DNA of 64,000 nucleotides, from assembly GCF_900107485.1 (NCBI RefSeq), contig NZ_FNQE01000006.1, positions 1 to 64,000 on the forward strand, read 5' to 3'. This DNA comes from Proteiniborus ethanoligenes (lineage in GTDB: Bacteria; Bacillota; Clostridia; Tissierellales; Proteiniboraceae). The notes below the pieces were generated by a model, which was not told the origin of the DNA, searched no databases, and was given only the letters and a program-made list of their open reading frames with translations. The position numbers and the translations under genes were made by a program. The stretch's first letter is position 1; the number at the start of each line of letters is the position of its first letter. Of the stretch, positions 42,854-51,429 are shown piece after piece.

Positions 42854-45421
42854 CTATTTAATTTTTTTCTCTAATAATACTAGCTCTACACCATGTACTG
42901 GAACAAATAGTTTATCTTTATAGTCTCCCTCTATTTCTGAATACTCCACAGTCATTTTAGGCATTGCTTTTCCTTTAAGGTATTTTAGTTCCTCTTCTGT
43001 CATGTTTTCTGGCGCTCCCATGTCTATCCATGCATCTACTACTGACCCATGCTCTCTATTCAACTGGTATCTTGTTATTTTATAATAGCCTGAAAGTCCA
43101 GATATACATAGCTTTACTTCCTTTGTAGGCTTGTCTTCAAAAACTAAATATCTTTGCGTGTTAGTAAGTGCAGAGGTATCTCCGCTTGAAAACAATTCAT
43201 CTAAATATGCATAGTTATAAGCTAAAACTTGAATATCTTCATCTCTTTTCGTTATTACGTATTCCTGGCCTTGTCCTATTATTCTATTTCCGAGCTTAGA
43301 CAATAGATAGTAAGCAAAATAAGATGGTTTTTTTAATCCTTCTTTGTTTATCAGCCCAAAGCCTCCATGGAAATGGGATATGCCTGCCTTAAACTCCTCC
43401 ATTATATCTGTAAATGTCCAATGTCCTATAAAATCAACATTTCCTATGTTCTCCAAAATATTGCTTATAATAAATGTGGCAGAAAAGCATGTATCATTAA
43501 TTAGATTTCGACAATATGTTGAAGCATTCCACTCTGTTATGTGAAGTTCTGGTTTTTTTATTAAATATTTGTTTATTTTGCTGTTAGCTGAACTTAAAGT
43601 GTCATGAGTGTGATTTTTATCATAATAAATCCTTTTAACAGAACCCCATATGGACATTAAATCTAAAGGTTCTTCCTTTTGTATGGCTTCAATCATTATC
43701 TCCTCAACCTCTTCCTTTGACGAAAAATCCTCTGGATAAATGTGCAGGGATATAAAGTCTAAGGGAGCATTATTGCTATTACAATAATCTAAAAAATCCT
43801 CAAGCCAGGTTCCTTCCTTTACAACCTGATGAGTAATGGAAGGACCTCCTACTCTGAATTTAGGAGAAATGGACTTTATGGCTAAAACAGTTTCTTTGTA
43901 AAAATTAAAATAGCTTTCCTTGCCACCAATCCAAAATACATATTCCAGTTCTGGCTCATTCCATACTTCAAAATACCAGGTTTCTACTTCTTTTAGACCG
44001 TATCTATTAATGCAATGCTTTATGAATTCTTTTACTAAATCTGTCCACAATTTAATATCCTTTGGCTGGGATATATTTGCATTCCACCAAAAGATAGTTT
44101 CGTCTGAGCTTTTTATCTCTGAAGGCATAAAACCTAATTCAACAAAGGGTTTAATATTTATTTTTTTAAAAAAATCAAAGAGCTCGTCAACATAAGACCA
44201 GTTGTACACTACATTACCATCGTTGCCAATATTATATACCATCATTTCATCTGAAAATATGCCATGAAACCTTATATATTCAAATCCAAGTTCGTCCTGC
44301 AGCTCTTTAAGCTGATTCTGCCAGCCTTGTCTTAGTCCCTCTGCTGCCCTGCCAAAGCTAGTTAGCTTTTTCCAATATGGCTCTAAATATTCTCCTTCCT
44401 CATTTGCCTTTGCAGATATGGTTTCAGTACTTGTAGGTGCCATATTATGCTTTTGTGCTTTTTTATCCATTAAATCTAAATATTGAAATAGGCTTTTAAA
44501 TGCAGCACTTCTATCTACATCTAAATAAGTTTTGCTCCTTACCTTTCCTATATCATGGTCCTCAGCTTTTGAAATGTAGTTTGGGTTTTCACGCTTTTTT
44601 CTGAATTCTGTAGGGGTGAGATTATATATATCCTTGAAAAGCTTATTAAAAGATTTTGTACTAGGAAATCCACTTTCATATGATATTTCTGTTATTGTTT
44701 TATCAGTGCTTGTCAAAAGCTTAACACTCTTGTCTAATCTTATATGATTTAGATACTCTTGAAATGACATTCCCATATGTTTTTTTATGAAATGCGATAG
44801 ATAGTAGAGGCTAAGATGTTCTATTTCGGCTATTTCTTTAAGAGTTATCTTACTTTCTAGGTTTTCGTTTATATAACTTATTATCCTTTGAATTCTTTCA
44901 ATGTCTTTTCTTATGAATGCAACATTTTCATTTTTCACAGCTGTATATGTAAAATGATTCATCAAATGTGAGATAAGTAAATTTACTTTACTTCCTATTG
45001 TAAACTGATAACCACTAGTTTGTTTATTAAATTCCCATACTATTTGAGCTAGATACCACCTGATTACATCAAATCTTTCTTGCTCATCTTCTCTATAAAT
45101 GAAGGATTTACAGTCAAATAACATCCTATTAATCTGAGGATGATAAGCAGTATAATGTGCTGGATTTATTTGTAATGCTAGTATTATATTATCTTCATCT
45201 GTTTTATTTGTATTGTGAATTTCATTACTATTTATCAATATTAAATCATTTTCTCTAAGCAAAAATCTTTCATTTCCTACATTTATACTTACTGAGCCTT
45301 TTAGAATCAAAAGTATCTCTATTGCATCATGCCAATGCATTTTAAAGCCATCAACGCTATGGATAAATGCTTTTACGGGAAATCCGTCTTGACTATTCAC
45401 TATTTCATATCCAAAAGTCAT
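42854..45421 (-). CDS. AraC-type regulator fused to GH39 glycosidase domain
   Basis: An 855-residue fusion. An N-terminal cupin (about 1-120, FKMHWHDAIEILLILKGS) and an AraC double helix-turn-helix (about 180-280, ITLKEIAEIEHLSLYYLSHF and ITEISYESGFPSTKSFNKLF) are joined to a GH39-like barrel (about 340-800). The barrel keeps the acid/base motif FEVWNEPELEYVFW and the nucleophile motif LHITEWNAS, as in beta-xylosidases. There is no signal peptide, so the barrel is cytosolic and could act as a sugar sensor or hydrolyse imported oligosaccharides. I chose the ATG at 45421 (GAGGAG upstream). It follows the diguanylate cyclase gene by 97 bases on the same strand. Confidence 0.9.
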   Translation of the reverse strand: MTFGYEIVNSQDGFPVKAFIHSVDGFKMHWHDAIEILLILKGSVSINVGNERFLLRENDLILINSNEIHNTNKTDEDNIILALQINPAHYTAYHPQINRMLFDCKSFIYREDEQERFDVIRWYLAQIVWEFNKQTSGYQFTIGSKVNLLISHLMNHFTYTAVKNENVAFIRKDIERIQRIISYINENLESKITLKEIAEIEHLSLYYLSHFIKKHMGMSFQEYLNHIRLDKSVKLLTSTDKTITEISYESGFPSTKSFNKLFKDIYNLTPTEFRKKRENPNYISKAEDHDIGKVRSKTYLDVDRSAAFKSLFQYLDLMDKKAQKHNMAPTSTETISAKANEEGEYLEPYWKKLTSFGRAAEGLRQGWQNQLKELQDELGFEYIRFHGIFSDEMMVYNIGNDGNVVYNWSYVDELFDFFKKINIKPFVELGFMPSEIKSSDETIFWWNANISQPKDIKLWTDLVKEFIKHCINRYGLKEVETWYFEVWNEPELEYVFWIGGKESYFNFYKETVLAIKSISPKFRVGGPSITHQVVKEGTWLEDFLDYCNSNNAPLDFISLHIYPEDFSSKEEVEEIMIEAIQKEEPLDLMSIWGSVKRIYYDKNHTHDTLSSANSKINKYLIKKPELHITEWNASTYCRNLINDTCFSATFIISNILENIGNVDFIGHWTFTDIMEEFKAGISHFHGGFGLINKEGLKKPSYFAYYLLSKLGNRIIGQGQEYVITKRDEDIQVLAYNYAYLDELFSSGDTSALTNTQRYLVFEDKPTKEVKLCISGLSGYYKITRYQLNREHGSVVDAWIDMGAPENMTEEELKYLKGKAMPKMTVEYSEIEGDYKDKLFVPVHGVELVLLEKKIK

Positions 45422-45518
45422 TATATCTCCTCTTCCTCTCTTCCCTATATTCCTCCCCATAATTATTCGTTTTTTCTTTTGTATGAAAATTCGATGTGAT
45501 AATTTTCCCTTCCAAAAA

Positions 45519-46520
45519 TTAGTCGCAGCTATCGTAGATAATAACTCTATTCTTGCCTTGTGCTTTGGCTTGGTATAAGGCTTCGTCTGCCCTCTCAATA
45601 ATTTTTTCAACTGTATCAGATACACCTTTTATTTCGGTGATTCCTGCACTGAAAGAGCATCCAATTAAAACCCCTGTCTTACTTTTAATACATTGGATAT
45701 AGCTTTCATTGTCTCTAAATCTTTCTAAAACCTTGTGAGCATTTTCTTTAGTTGTCTCAGGAAATAGGACAATAAATTCATCTCCTCCAAATCTAAATAC
45801 ATAGTCTGTAGCTCTCAGAGAAGATTTAAGTGTAGATACAAAACATTTTAAGGCTTCATCTCCTGCTAAATGTCCATAAGTATCATTTATTTCTTTGAAG
45901 CAGTCAATATCTACAAATGCAACAGAAAAAATCTTACCGTTTCTTGTATATGCATTTTTAATTTCCTTTAGCTTTCGCCATAGATAAGTTTTAGTATAGG
46001 CCCCCGTTAATCCATCTTCAACAGATAATGCTTTAAGGCTTATATATCTGGTTAATGTTCTTTCAACCCTAGCTATTAGCTCATTTTCTTCAAAGGGCTT
46101 TGTTATATAATCATCAGCACCTATTTTTAAAGCTTTTATTTTGCTCTCTGTTATGGCGCTGCCCGATAACATGATAATAGGTAACTCTGGCTCTGTCTTT
46201 CTAATTAATGCTGTAATTTCATACCCATTACTTTTGGGTAAGATTAAATCCAATATGGCAAGATCTATCTTATTTTCTTTTATTATACTGATTACTTCAA
46301 AAGGATTAGAAGAAAGAATAACTTCATGTCCTCTTTCCGTAAGGAGCCTTTCAAGTATATTCAGCATCATTACGTCATCATCTAAAATCAATATTCTACC
46401 CTTGTAGCTTAATTTGTCCTGTTCCCCAGCATTGCCTTGCAGATGGTCTTTTGTTAAAGCACTAAGTTGCTTATTCCTTTTCATAGTTAATTGTTCTATT
46501 GGTATTTTTATAGCTTCCAC
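45519..46520 (-). CDS. REC-GGDEF diguanylate cyclase
   Basis: A 333-residue response regulator that makes c-di-GMP from GTP. After a 40-residue N-terminal extension, the receiver shows LILDDD, the phospho-acceptor in LAILDLILPKSNGYE, IIMLSGS and DYITKPF. The GGDEF domain (about 175-330) has an intact FRFGGDEFIVLF active site, and RATD exactly five residues before it fits the RxxD inhibitory site for product feedback. The partner kinase is not adjacent. Its product is the ligand of the riboswitch about 9 kb away at 36288-36376. Confidence 0.93.
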   Translation of the reverse strand: MEAIKIPIEQLTMKRNKQLSALTKDHLQGNAGEQDKLSYKGRILILDDDVMMLNILERLLTERGHEVILSSNPFEVISIIKENKIDLAILDLILPKSNGYEITALIRKTEPELPIIMLSGSAITESKIKALKIGADDYITKPFEENELIARVERTLTRYISLKALSVEDGLTGAYTKTYLWRKLKEIKNAYTRNGKIFSVAFVDIDCFKEINDTYGHLAGDEALKCFVSTLKSSLRATDYVFRFGGDEFIVLFPETTKENAHKVLERFRDNESYIQCIKSKTGVLIGCSFSAGITEIKGVSDTVEKIIERADEALYQAKAQGKNRVIIYDSCD

Positions 46521-46849
46521 TTTATCACCTTCTCATTTTTTACATTTGGCTCTTGCTTTCATTTGTATAAGTATCTCTATCATATAACATAATTTTAAAA
46601 GTTCCTAATAATTTATTAAATATTTTATCATATTTTGTGAAAATTTGTTAATTTTTTTACATGTCTAAATTTAATTTATTATATTTGATAGTTTAAAATA
46701 AATCATTCCTTTTATTGCTATTACCTATGTCGTTTTTTGCTTTACTCATATAAAGAACAATTCCTTAGGCTCTCTGTTTACTAGAGCATTTACATTTTTG
46801 TGTATCTCATATATAATTTAGTCTACAATATAGTAACGAGGTGATTTTA
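46521..46849 (+). promoter_or_regulatory. Intergenic region with promoter of hutP-like gene
   Basis: About 330 bases, very AT-rich, divergent between the cyclase gene and the hutP-like gene. TTTACA (46789-46794) and TATAAT (46812-46817) with a 17-base spacer form a good sigma-A promoter for the rightward gene. The rest shows no clear element. Confidence 0.7.
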
Positions 46850-47272
46850 GTGGAAAACCAAAGTACAAATGTTGCAAAGGCTTCAATAAGGCTTGCCATA
46901 TCTACTAGAGATGAAGAAAAGTCTATTATAGAGGATCTTCATAAAAAAGGTTTTAAAGCTGCTGCTGTAAATGTTGGTGGTGATTTGATAAATTCTATAC
47001 CTAAAATTATAGAAAGAGCTTTAGTAGCTTCTAAAAAAACTGGAATTATTAAAGATTATCATGTCCATGAAGGTGCTGTGGCTGGCGCTGTTATGGAAGC
47101 TATTACTCAGGTAAATCCAAAGGCTATGGGGTTAAACTTTGGTGGGAAAATAGGTATCGCCAGATATGAGGAGCATATTAGTGTTTGCCTTTTCATAAGC
47201 ATTGGACTACTTCATCTAAATGATCTTGCTATTGGATTGGGCCATAGGTCCATACCAGTAATAAAAGAATAA
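46850..47272 (+). CDS. hutP: HutP-family RNA-binding protein
   Basis: A 140-residue HutP-family protein. In B. subtilis, HutP binds L-histidine and Mg2+ and then grips NAG-triplet repeats in hut mRNA to prevent termination. Family landmarks here are AKASIRLAISTRDEEK, VNVGGDLINSIPKIIERALV, HVHEGAVAGAVMEAI, LNFGGKIGIARY and GLLHLNDLAIGLGHRS. I chose the GTG at 46850 because GAGGTG ends 6 bases before it; the upstream GTG overlaps that site. No histidine-degradation genes are present. Directly after the stop is a triple UAG repeat and then an amino-acid-type ABC importer, its likely target. Confidence 0.88.
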   Translation: MENQSTNVAKASIRLAISTRDEEKSIIEDLHKKGFKAAAVNVGGDLINSIPKIIERALVASKKTGIIKDYHVHEGAVAGAVMEAITQVNPKAMGLNFGGKIGIARYEEHISVCLFISIGLLHLNDLAIGLGHRSIPVIKE

Positions 47273-47280
47273 ACTAGAAT

Positions 47281-47297
47281 TAGTTGTTAGTTGTTAG
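47281..47297 (+). promoter_or_regulatory. Triple UAG repeat, candidate HutP binding site
   Basis: The plus strand reads TAG-TTGT-TAG-TTGT-TAG: three UAG triplets in the mRNA with identical 4-nt spacers, starting 8 bases after the hutP-like stop. A further TAG lies at 47275-47277. Right after it, AAAAGTT/AACTTTT (47300-47317) could form a weak terminator-like hairpin. Triplet type and spacing are those described for B. subtilis HutP sites. Confidence 0.6.
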
Positions 47298-47319
47298 CTA
47301 AAAGTTTTTTAACTTTTTC

Positions 47320-47348
47320 TTGACATTTTAATGGAAAGATTATAAAAT
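47320..47348 (+). promoter_or_regulatory. Candidate promoter of ABC importer operon
   Basis: TTGACA (47320-47325), 17-base spacer, TAAAAT (47343-47348). It would give a leader of about 155 bases before the binding-protein gene. If this promoter is used, transcripts from it would lack the UAG repeats, so two modes of expression may exist. Confidence 0.5.
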
Positions 47349-47509
47349 CAATTTTAATTATTCTAAAAGTGATCCTTGGATTACACTCAGGATTACAAAA
47401 AGAATTAGTAGGTTTGTTTTTTTGTAGATAGCCATTGAGGCTAAGGGGAGTAAGGTAGGATTTAGCAGAAGACTTTAAACAAAAAATTAAAAAATTGGAG
47501 GACGGTAGT

Positions 47510-48520
47510 ATGGTAGGAAAAAAACATCTCACCAGTCTAAGTAATATCTTAGGCTTTATTTCAATTCTTATGATTATCACTTTATTATTGAGTGCTTGTT
47601 CATCTAGCAATGATTCCAAAAATATGGTTTCAATAGGAATAAGTCAAATTGTCGAACACCCTGCATTAGATAGTGCTAGGGCTGGTTTTATTCATGCATT
47701 AAAAGAAAAAGGTTATGAGGAAGGTAAAAACCTAAATTTAGATATTCAGTTTGCTCAGGGAGATATAGCCTTGACAACTACTATTGCACAAAATTTTGTA
47801 TCACAGAAAAAAGATTTAATTCTTGCTATTTCAACTCCTTCTGCTCAATCAGCACATAACTCTACTAAGGATATTCCAGTATTATTTACAGCTGTTACTG
47901 ATCCTGTATATGCAGGCTTAGTCCAAAATCCTGATGCTCCAGAGGGCAATGTAACAGGAACTAGTGACTTAAGCCCTGTAGCTAAGCAGCTAGAGCTTGG
48001 TATGACCTTAATTCCAAACACGAAAAAAGTTGGTATTTTATTTAATACCAGTGAGCTTAATTCTCAGCTACAGGTAGATATAGCTAAAGAATCTGCTGCT
48101 TTTTTAGGTATTGAAATAATCGAAATTCCAGTTACTAATACATCAGAATTTGAACCTGCTTTAAACGCTAAGATAAAAGGTATAGATTTTTTATTTCTTC
48201 CATCAGATAATTTAGTAGCTTCTAATATGCCTATAATATCTAAAATAGCCATGAATAATAGAGTGCCTATTATAGGAGTAGATGAGCCTATGATAAAAAA
48301 TGGTGCTCTTGCCTGCGAAGGACTTGATTATTATAAGCTAGGCCATCAAACTGGAATTATGGCTGCTGAGATTCTAAGTGGTAAAAGCATAAAGGATACA
48401 CCTGTTTCTATGCTTAAAGAAACCCAATTAATAATAAATGAAGATGCTGCAGAAGAATTAGGTATAAATATACCTGATGAACTGTTAAAAAGAGCTACCC
48501 TAGTGAAGGGAGCTGAATAA
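47510..48520 (+). CDS. TrpX-like ABC transporter lipoprotein
   Basis: A 336-residue solute-binding lipoprotein of the ABC_sub_bind (TrpX-like) family. It has a long signal peptide with lipobox LLLSAC, then VSIGISQIVEHPALDSARAG, AISTPSAQSAHN and VTDPVYAGLV, typical of the family predicted to bind tryptophan or tyrosine. I chose the ATG at 47510 after GGAGG with an 8-base spacer. The family's ligands are mostly predicted rather than measured. The upstream HutP-like gene raises histidine as an alternative. Confidence 0.88.
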   Translation: MVGKKHLTSLSNILGFISILMIITLLLSACSSSNDSKNMVSIGISQIVEHPALDSARAGFIHALKEKGYEEGKNLNLDIQFAQGDIALTTTIAQNFVSQKKDLILAISTPSAQSAHNSTKDIPVLFTAVTDPVYAGLVQNPDAPEGNVTGTSDLSPVAKQLELGMTLIPNTKKVGILFNTSELNSQLQVDIAKESAAFLGIEIIEIPVTNTSEFEPALNAKIKGIDFLFLPSDNLVASNMPIISKIAMNNRVPIIGVDEPMIKNGALACEGLDYYKLGHQTGIMAAEILSGKSIKDTPVSMLKETQLIINEDAAEELGINIPDELLKRATLVKGAE

Positions 48521-48521
48521 T

Positions 48522-49421
48522 ATGAATGCTTTTATCTTAGGCATTTTTATGCAAAGTCTAATATTTTCCATAATGGCAATGGGAGTATATATTACTTATA
48601 AGTTCTTGGACTTTCCTGATCTTTCCGTAGATGGAACATTTACATTAGGTGCTAGTGTATCTGCAATTTTAATTTCTAAGGGAATTAACCCCTTTATAGC
48701 ACTTTCTTTTTCTATTATAACAGGAGCCTTAGCTGGAACCATGACAGGCTTGTTGAATGTAAGGCTTAAAATAAAGGATTTGCTTTCTGGAATTTTAGTA
48801 ATGCTAGGGCTTTATTCTATAAATTTAAGAATTATGGGAAAAGCAAATCTACCTATATTTAATAATGCTACTATTTTCTCTAAAGATAGTTTAACTTTTA
48901 ATTTATTTATTGCATTAGGCTTTTCTGTTGTATGTGCTGCTTTGTTTACTATATTTTTCAAAACCAAAATAGGTTATCTTATAAAGGCTACAGGGAATAA
49001 CGAAAATATGGTAACCTCTCTAGGTATAAGCACTGGAAATGTTAGAATACTTGGTTTAGCATTATCTAATGCTTTAGTTGCATTATCTGGAGGAATATTC
49101 GCCCAATATCAAGGCTATAGCGATATAAATATGGGAACAGGCACTATAGTCATAGGCTTAGCTTCTATAATAATGGCTCATTCAATATTTAAAAATTTAA
49201 GATTATTCACTCCTAGTTTATTGTGCATTATTGGTGCTTTTCTATATAGAGCCAGTATTTCTTTAAGTCTAAGGATAGGCTTTAACCCTAGTGATTTAAA
49301 GCTTATAAGCTGTATAATTGTAATACTTGCTCTTTATTTAGGAAATAACAAGTCAGCTTTTAGATTAAAAGCCTTGCCACAGCCTAAAGCTAAAAGACAG
49401 GCAGGTGATATAAGTGCTTAA
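48522..49421 (+). CDS. TrpY-like ABC transporter permease
   Basis: A 299-residue permease with about eight helices, of the branched-chain/ribose type used by TrpXYZ systems. Landmarks are FLDFPDLSVDGTFTLGA near the start and ATGNNENMVTSLGISTGN, the loop that meets the ATPase. It starts two bases after the binding-protein stop, with its ribosome site (AAGGGAG) inside that gene, and its end overlaps the ATPase start by 8 bases. A Lys/Pro-rich tail follows the last helix. Confidence 0.88.
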   Translation: MNAFILGIFMQSLIFSIMAMGVYITYKFLDFPDLSVDGTFTLGASVSAILISKGINPFIALSFSIITGALAGTMTGLLNVRLKIKDLLSGILVMLGLYSINLRIMGKANLPIFNNATIFSKDSLTFNLFIALGFSVVCAALFTIFFKTKIGYLIKATGNNENMVTSLGISTGNVRILGLALSNALVALSGGIFAQYQGYSDINMGTGTIVIGLASIIMAHSIFKNLRLFTPSLLCIIGAFLYRASISLSLRIGFNPSDLKLISCIIVILALYLGNNKSAFRLKALPQPKAKRQAGDISA

Positions 49422-50190
49422 GTTAAATAATATATGTAAAACCTTTAATCTTGGTGATATTAATGAAGAAAGCATATTTCATGGAGTATCTTTAGAAGTG
49501 AAAGATGATGATTTTATATGTATAGTAGGTAGCAATGGTGCAGGAAAATCAACGCTTTTAAATATTGTGTCTGGAAAGCTAGGTATAGATAGGGGCAGTA
49601 TAATCTTAAATGGTGAAGATATTACTGATCAGGTAGAAAGTCAAAGATGTAAAAAAATTTCTAGGATTTTTCAGGATCCTTCATTAGGTACTGTGCCATC
49701 TATGACAGTCCATGAAAATCTATCTATGGCTTTAAATAAAGGTAAAAAGTTTAACTTTTCACTTTTAATAGATAAGAAAAATGAAAGCTTGTTTAAGGAA
49801 TCATTGAAAATACTAGACTTAGGCCTAGAGGATAAGCTGGAAGTAGATGTGTCTAAATTATCAGGAGGTCAGAGGCAATCCTTAGCCTTAATTATGTCTG
49901 CATTAACTGACCCTCGTCTTTTACTTTTAGATGAACATACTGCTGCCCTAGATCCTAAAACATCTGAAATAGTCATGGCTATAACAGATAGAATTGTTAA
50001 GGAAAAAAAACTAGCTACCCTTATGGTGACTCACAACATAGATCATGCAATAAGATACGGAAATAGATTGATTATGATGCATAGAGGTCAAATAATATTA
50101 GATGTTTCAGGAGAAGAGAAGAAAAACCTTACAAAAGAAAAGCTCCTATCCTTATTTAAGGATGTTAGCGATAGAAGCCTATTTAGTTGA
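49414..50190 (+). CDS. TrpZ-like ABC transporter ATPase
   Basis: A 258-residue ATPase. Walker A is GSNGAGKST, the Q loop is ISRIFQDPSLG, the signature is LSGGQRQS, Walker B is LLLLDEHTAALDP, and the switch His is VTHNIDHAI. The Glu-His at the end of Walker B (DEH) replaces the usual DEP. It completes the three-gene importer and is followed by a strong terminator. Confidence 0.9.
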   Translation: MLKLNNICKTFNLGDINEESIFHGVSLEVKDDDFICIVGSNGAGKSTLLNIVSGKLGIDRGSIILNGEDITDQVESQRCKKISRIFQDPSLGTVPSMTVHENLSMALNKGKKFNFSLLIDKKNESLFKESLKILDLGLEDKLEVDVSKLSGGQRQSLALIMSALTDPRLLLLDEHTAALDPKTSEIVMAITDRIVKEKKLATLMVTHNIDHAIRYGNRLIMMHRGQIILDVSGEEKKNLTKEKLLSLFKDVSDRSLFS

Positions 50191-50191
50191 A

Positions 50192-50237
50192 GCCCTTCTC
50201 AGTACGAAAATACACGTGCTGAGAAGGGTTTTTCTTT
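50192..50237 (+). terminator. Terminator of the ABC importer operon
   Basis: CCCTTCTCAG / CTGAGAAGGG, 10-bp stem plus an inner ACG/CGT pairing, followed by TTTTTCTTTT. Confidence 0.9.
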
Positions 50238-50310
50238 TGTCTTCTCTTATGCACACTTATTCTTAAGATTGAATAATATATAATACAAAATAAGTGAGGT
50301 GATATGAAAC

Positions 50311-51372
50311 ATGCTTGAGAGAAGATGTCCTCCTTTTGCTGAAGAATATACAGTAAAAAGAGGTGATACAATTAGTAGTATAGCTCAAGAATTTAATACA
50401 ACTATTGGTGTTATTCGATTTTTAAACCCTACTATTAATATTAACCGTATCTCTGTTGGTCAGATAATTTGTGTTCCTAGAAGAGTTCCAACTCCTATTT
50501 GTCCAAATGGAACAATATATACTATAAAGGCTGGAGATACATTTTACAAAATAGCTGATGAGTTTGACATAACTGTTAGAGAGTTGCAGCTAGCAAACCC
50601 ATTAGTTAATCCATATAACCTAGTGGTGGGTCAAAAAATTTGTATACCAAAAAAACCTGCTCCTCCGCCTCCACCACCAGCTATACCTCCATGCGTTGAC
50701 GGAACTTATTACGTAATAAAGGCTGGAGATACTTTCTATAGTATAGCAAACAGGTTTAATGTAACTCTTAGAGATTTAGAGGCAGCAAATCCTGGCGTGG
50801 ATCCTAATAGTCTAGTAGTAGGGCGAATTATTTGTATCCCTAAAAAGGTAGTTCCACCTAACACTCCTCCTTGCCCTGGTGGTGCATATTATACTATACA
50901 GGCTGGTGACACATTCTTTAGTATAGCAAACAGATTTAATGTAACTCTTAGAGACTTAGAGTTAGCAAATCCTGGAGTAGACCCTACTAAACTAACTATA
51001 GGCCAAATAATTTGTATACCTAGGAAGCCTAGATGTCCAGGCGGAAAGATACATGTGGTTGTAGCAGGAGATACTTTATTTAAATTAGCACAGCAATACG
51101 ATGTATCCTTTAGAGCATTAGTAGATGCAAACCCGGATATTGATATAGAAAACCTTCGCATAGGTCAAGAGATTTGCATTCCACCTTATGAGCCTTCAGA
51201 GCTATGCCCAACTGGAAAAACTTACGTTATAATGCAGGGGGACACTCTAACTAGTATAGCAGAAAAATTTGTTGTATCTGCTACGGATATACTAAAATAT
51301 AACCCTACTATGGCTCCAAGTGAGTTTATACCTGGCAAACGTATTTGTATACCACCCGAAGTAGAAGTATAA
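50311..51372 (+). CDS. Protein with six LysM domains
   Basis: A 353-residue protein made almost wholly of six LysM modules (near residues 12, 70, 130, 192, 247 and 302), with cores such as YTIKAGDTFYKIADEF and YVIKAGDTFYSIANRF and C-terminal VGQxICIP strands. LysM binds N-acetylglucosamine-containing glycans. No signal peptide and no enzymatic domain are visible, and the linkers are Pro-rich with conserved Cys. In spore-formers, such proteins may localise to the spore coat or cortex from the mother cell, which fits the missing signal; that is an inference. GAGGTG precedes the ATG. Confidence 0.9.
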   Translation: MLERRCPPFAEEYTVKRGDTISSIAQEFNTTIGVIRFLNPTININRISVGQIICVPRRVPTPICPNGTIYTIKAGDTFYKIADEFDITVRELQLANPLVNPYNLVVGQKICIPKKPAPPPPPPAIPPCVDGTYYVIKAGDTFYSIANRFNVTLRDLEAANPGVDPNSLVVGRIICIPKKVVPPNTPPCPGGAYYTIQAGDTFFSIANRFNVTLRDLELANPGVDPTKLTIGQIICIPRKPRCPGGKIHVVVAGDTLFKLAQQYDVSFRALVDANPDIDIENLRIGQEICIPPYEPSELCPTGKTYVIMQGDTLTSIAEKFVVSATDILKYNPTMAPSEFIPGKRICIPPEVEV

Positions 51373-51382
51373 TCATCCAAAT

Positions 51383-51422
51383 AAAAAACGTTACCAACAG
51401 ATTATCTATTGGTAACGTTTTC
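51383..51422. terminator. Bidirectional terminator between LysM and permease genes
   Basis: AAAACGTTACCAA / TTGGTAACGTTTT, 13-bp stem, serving the convergent genes on both sides. Confidence 0.9.
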
Positions 51423-51429
51423 TTATTGC

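Noticed and set aside
47287-47619. Minus-strand 110-codon frame with Cys-containing segment
   Set aside because: It runs through the UAG repeats, the promoter and the signal peptide of the binding protein. It has no ribosome site and unlikely content.
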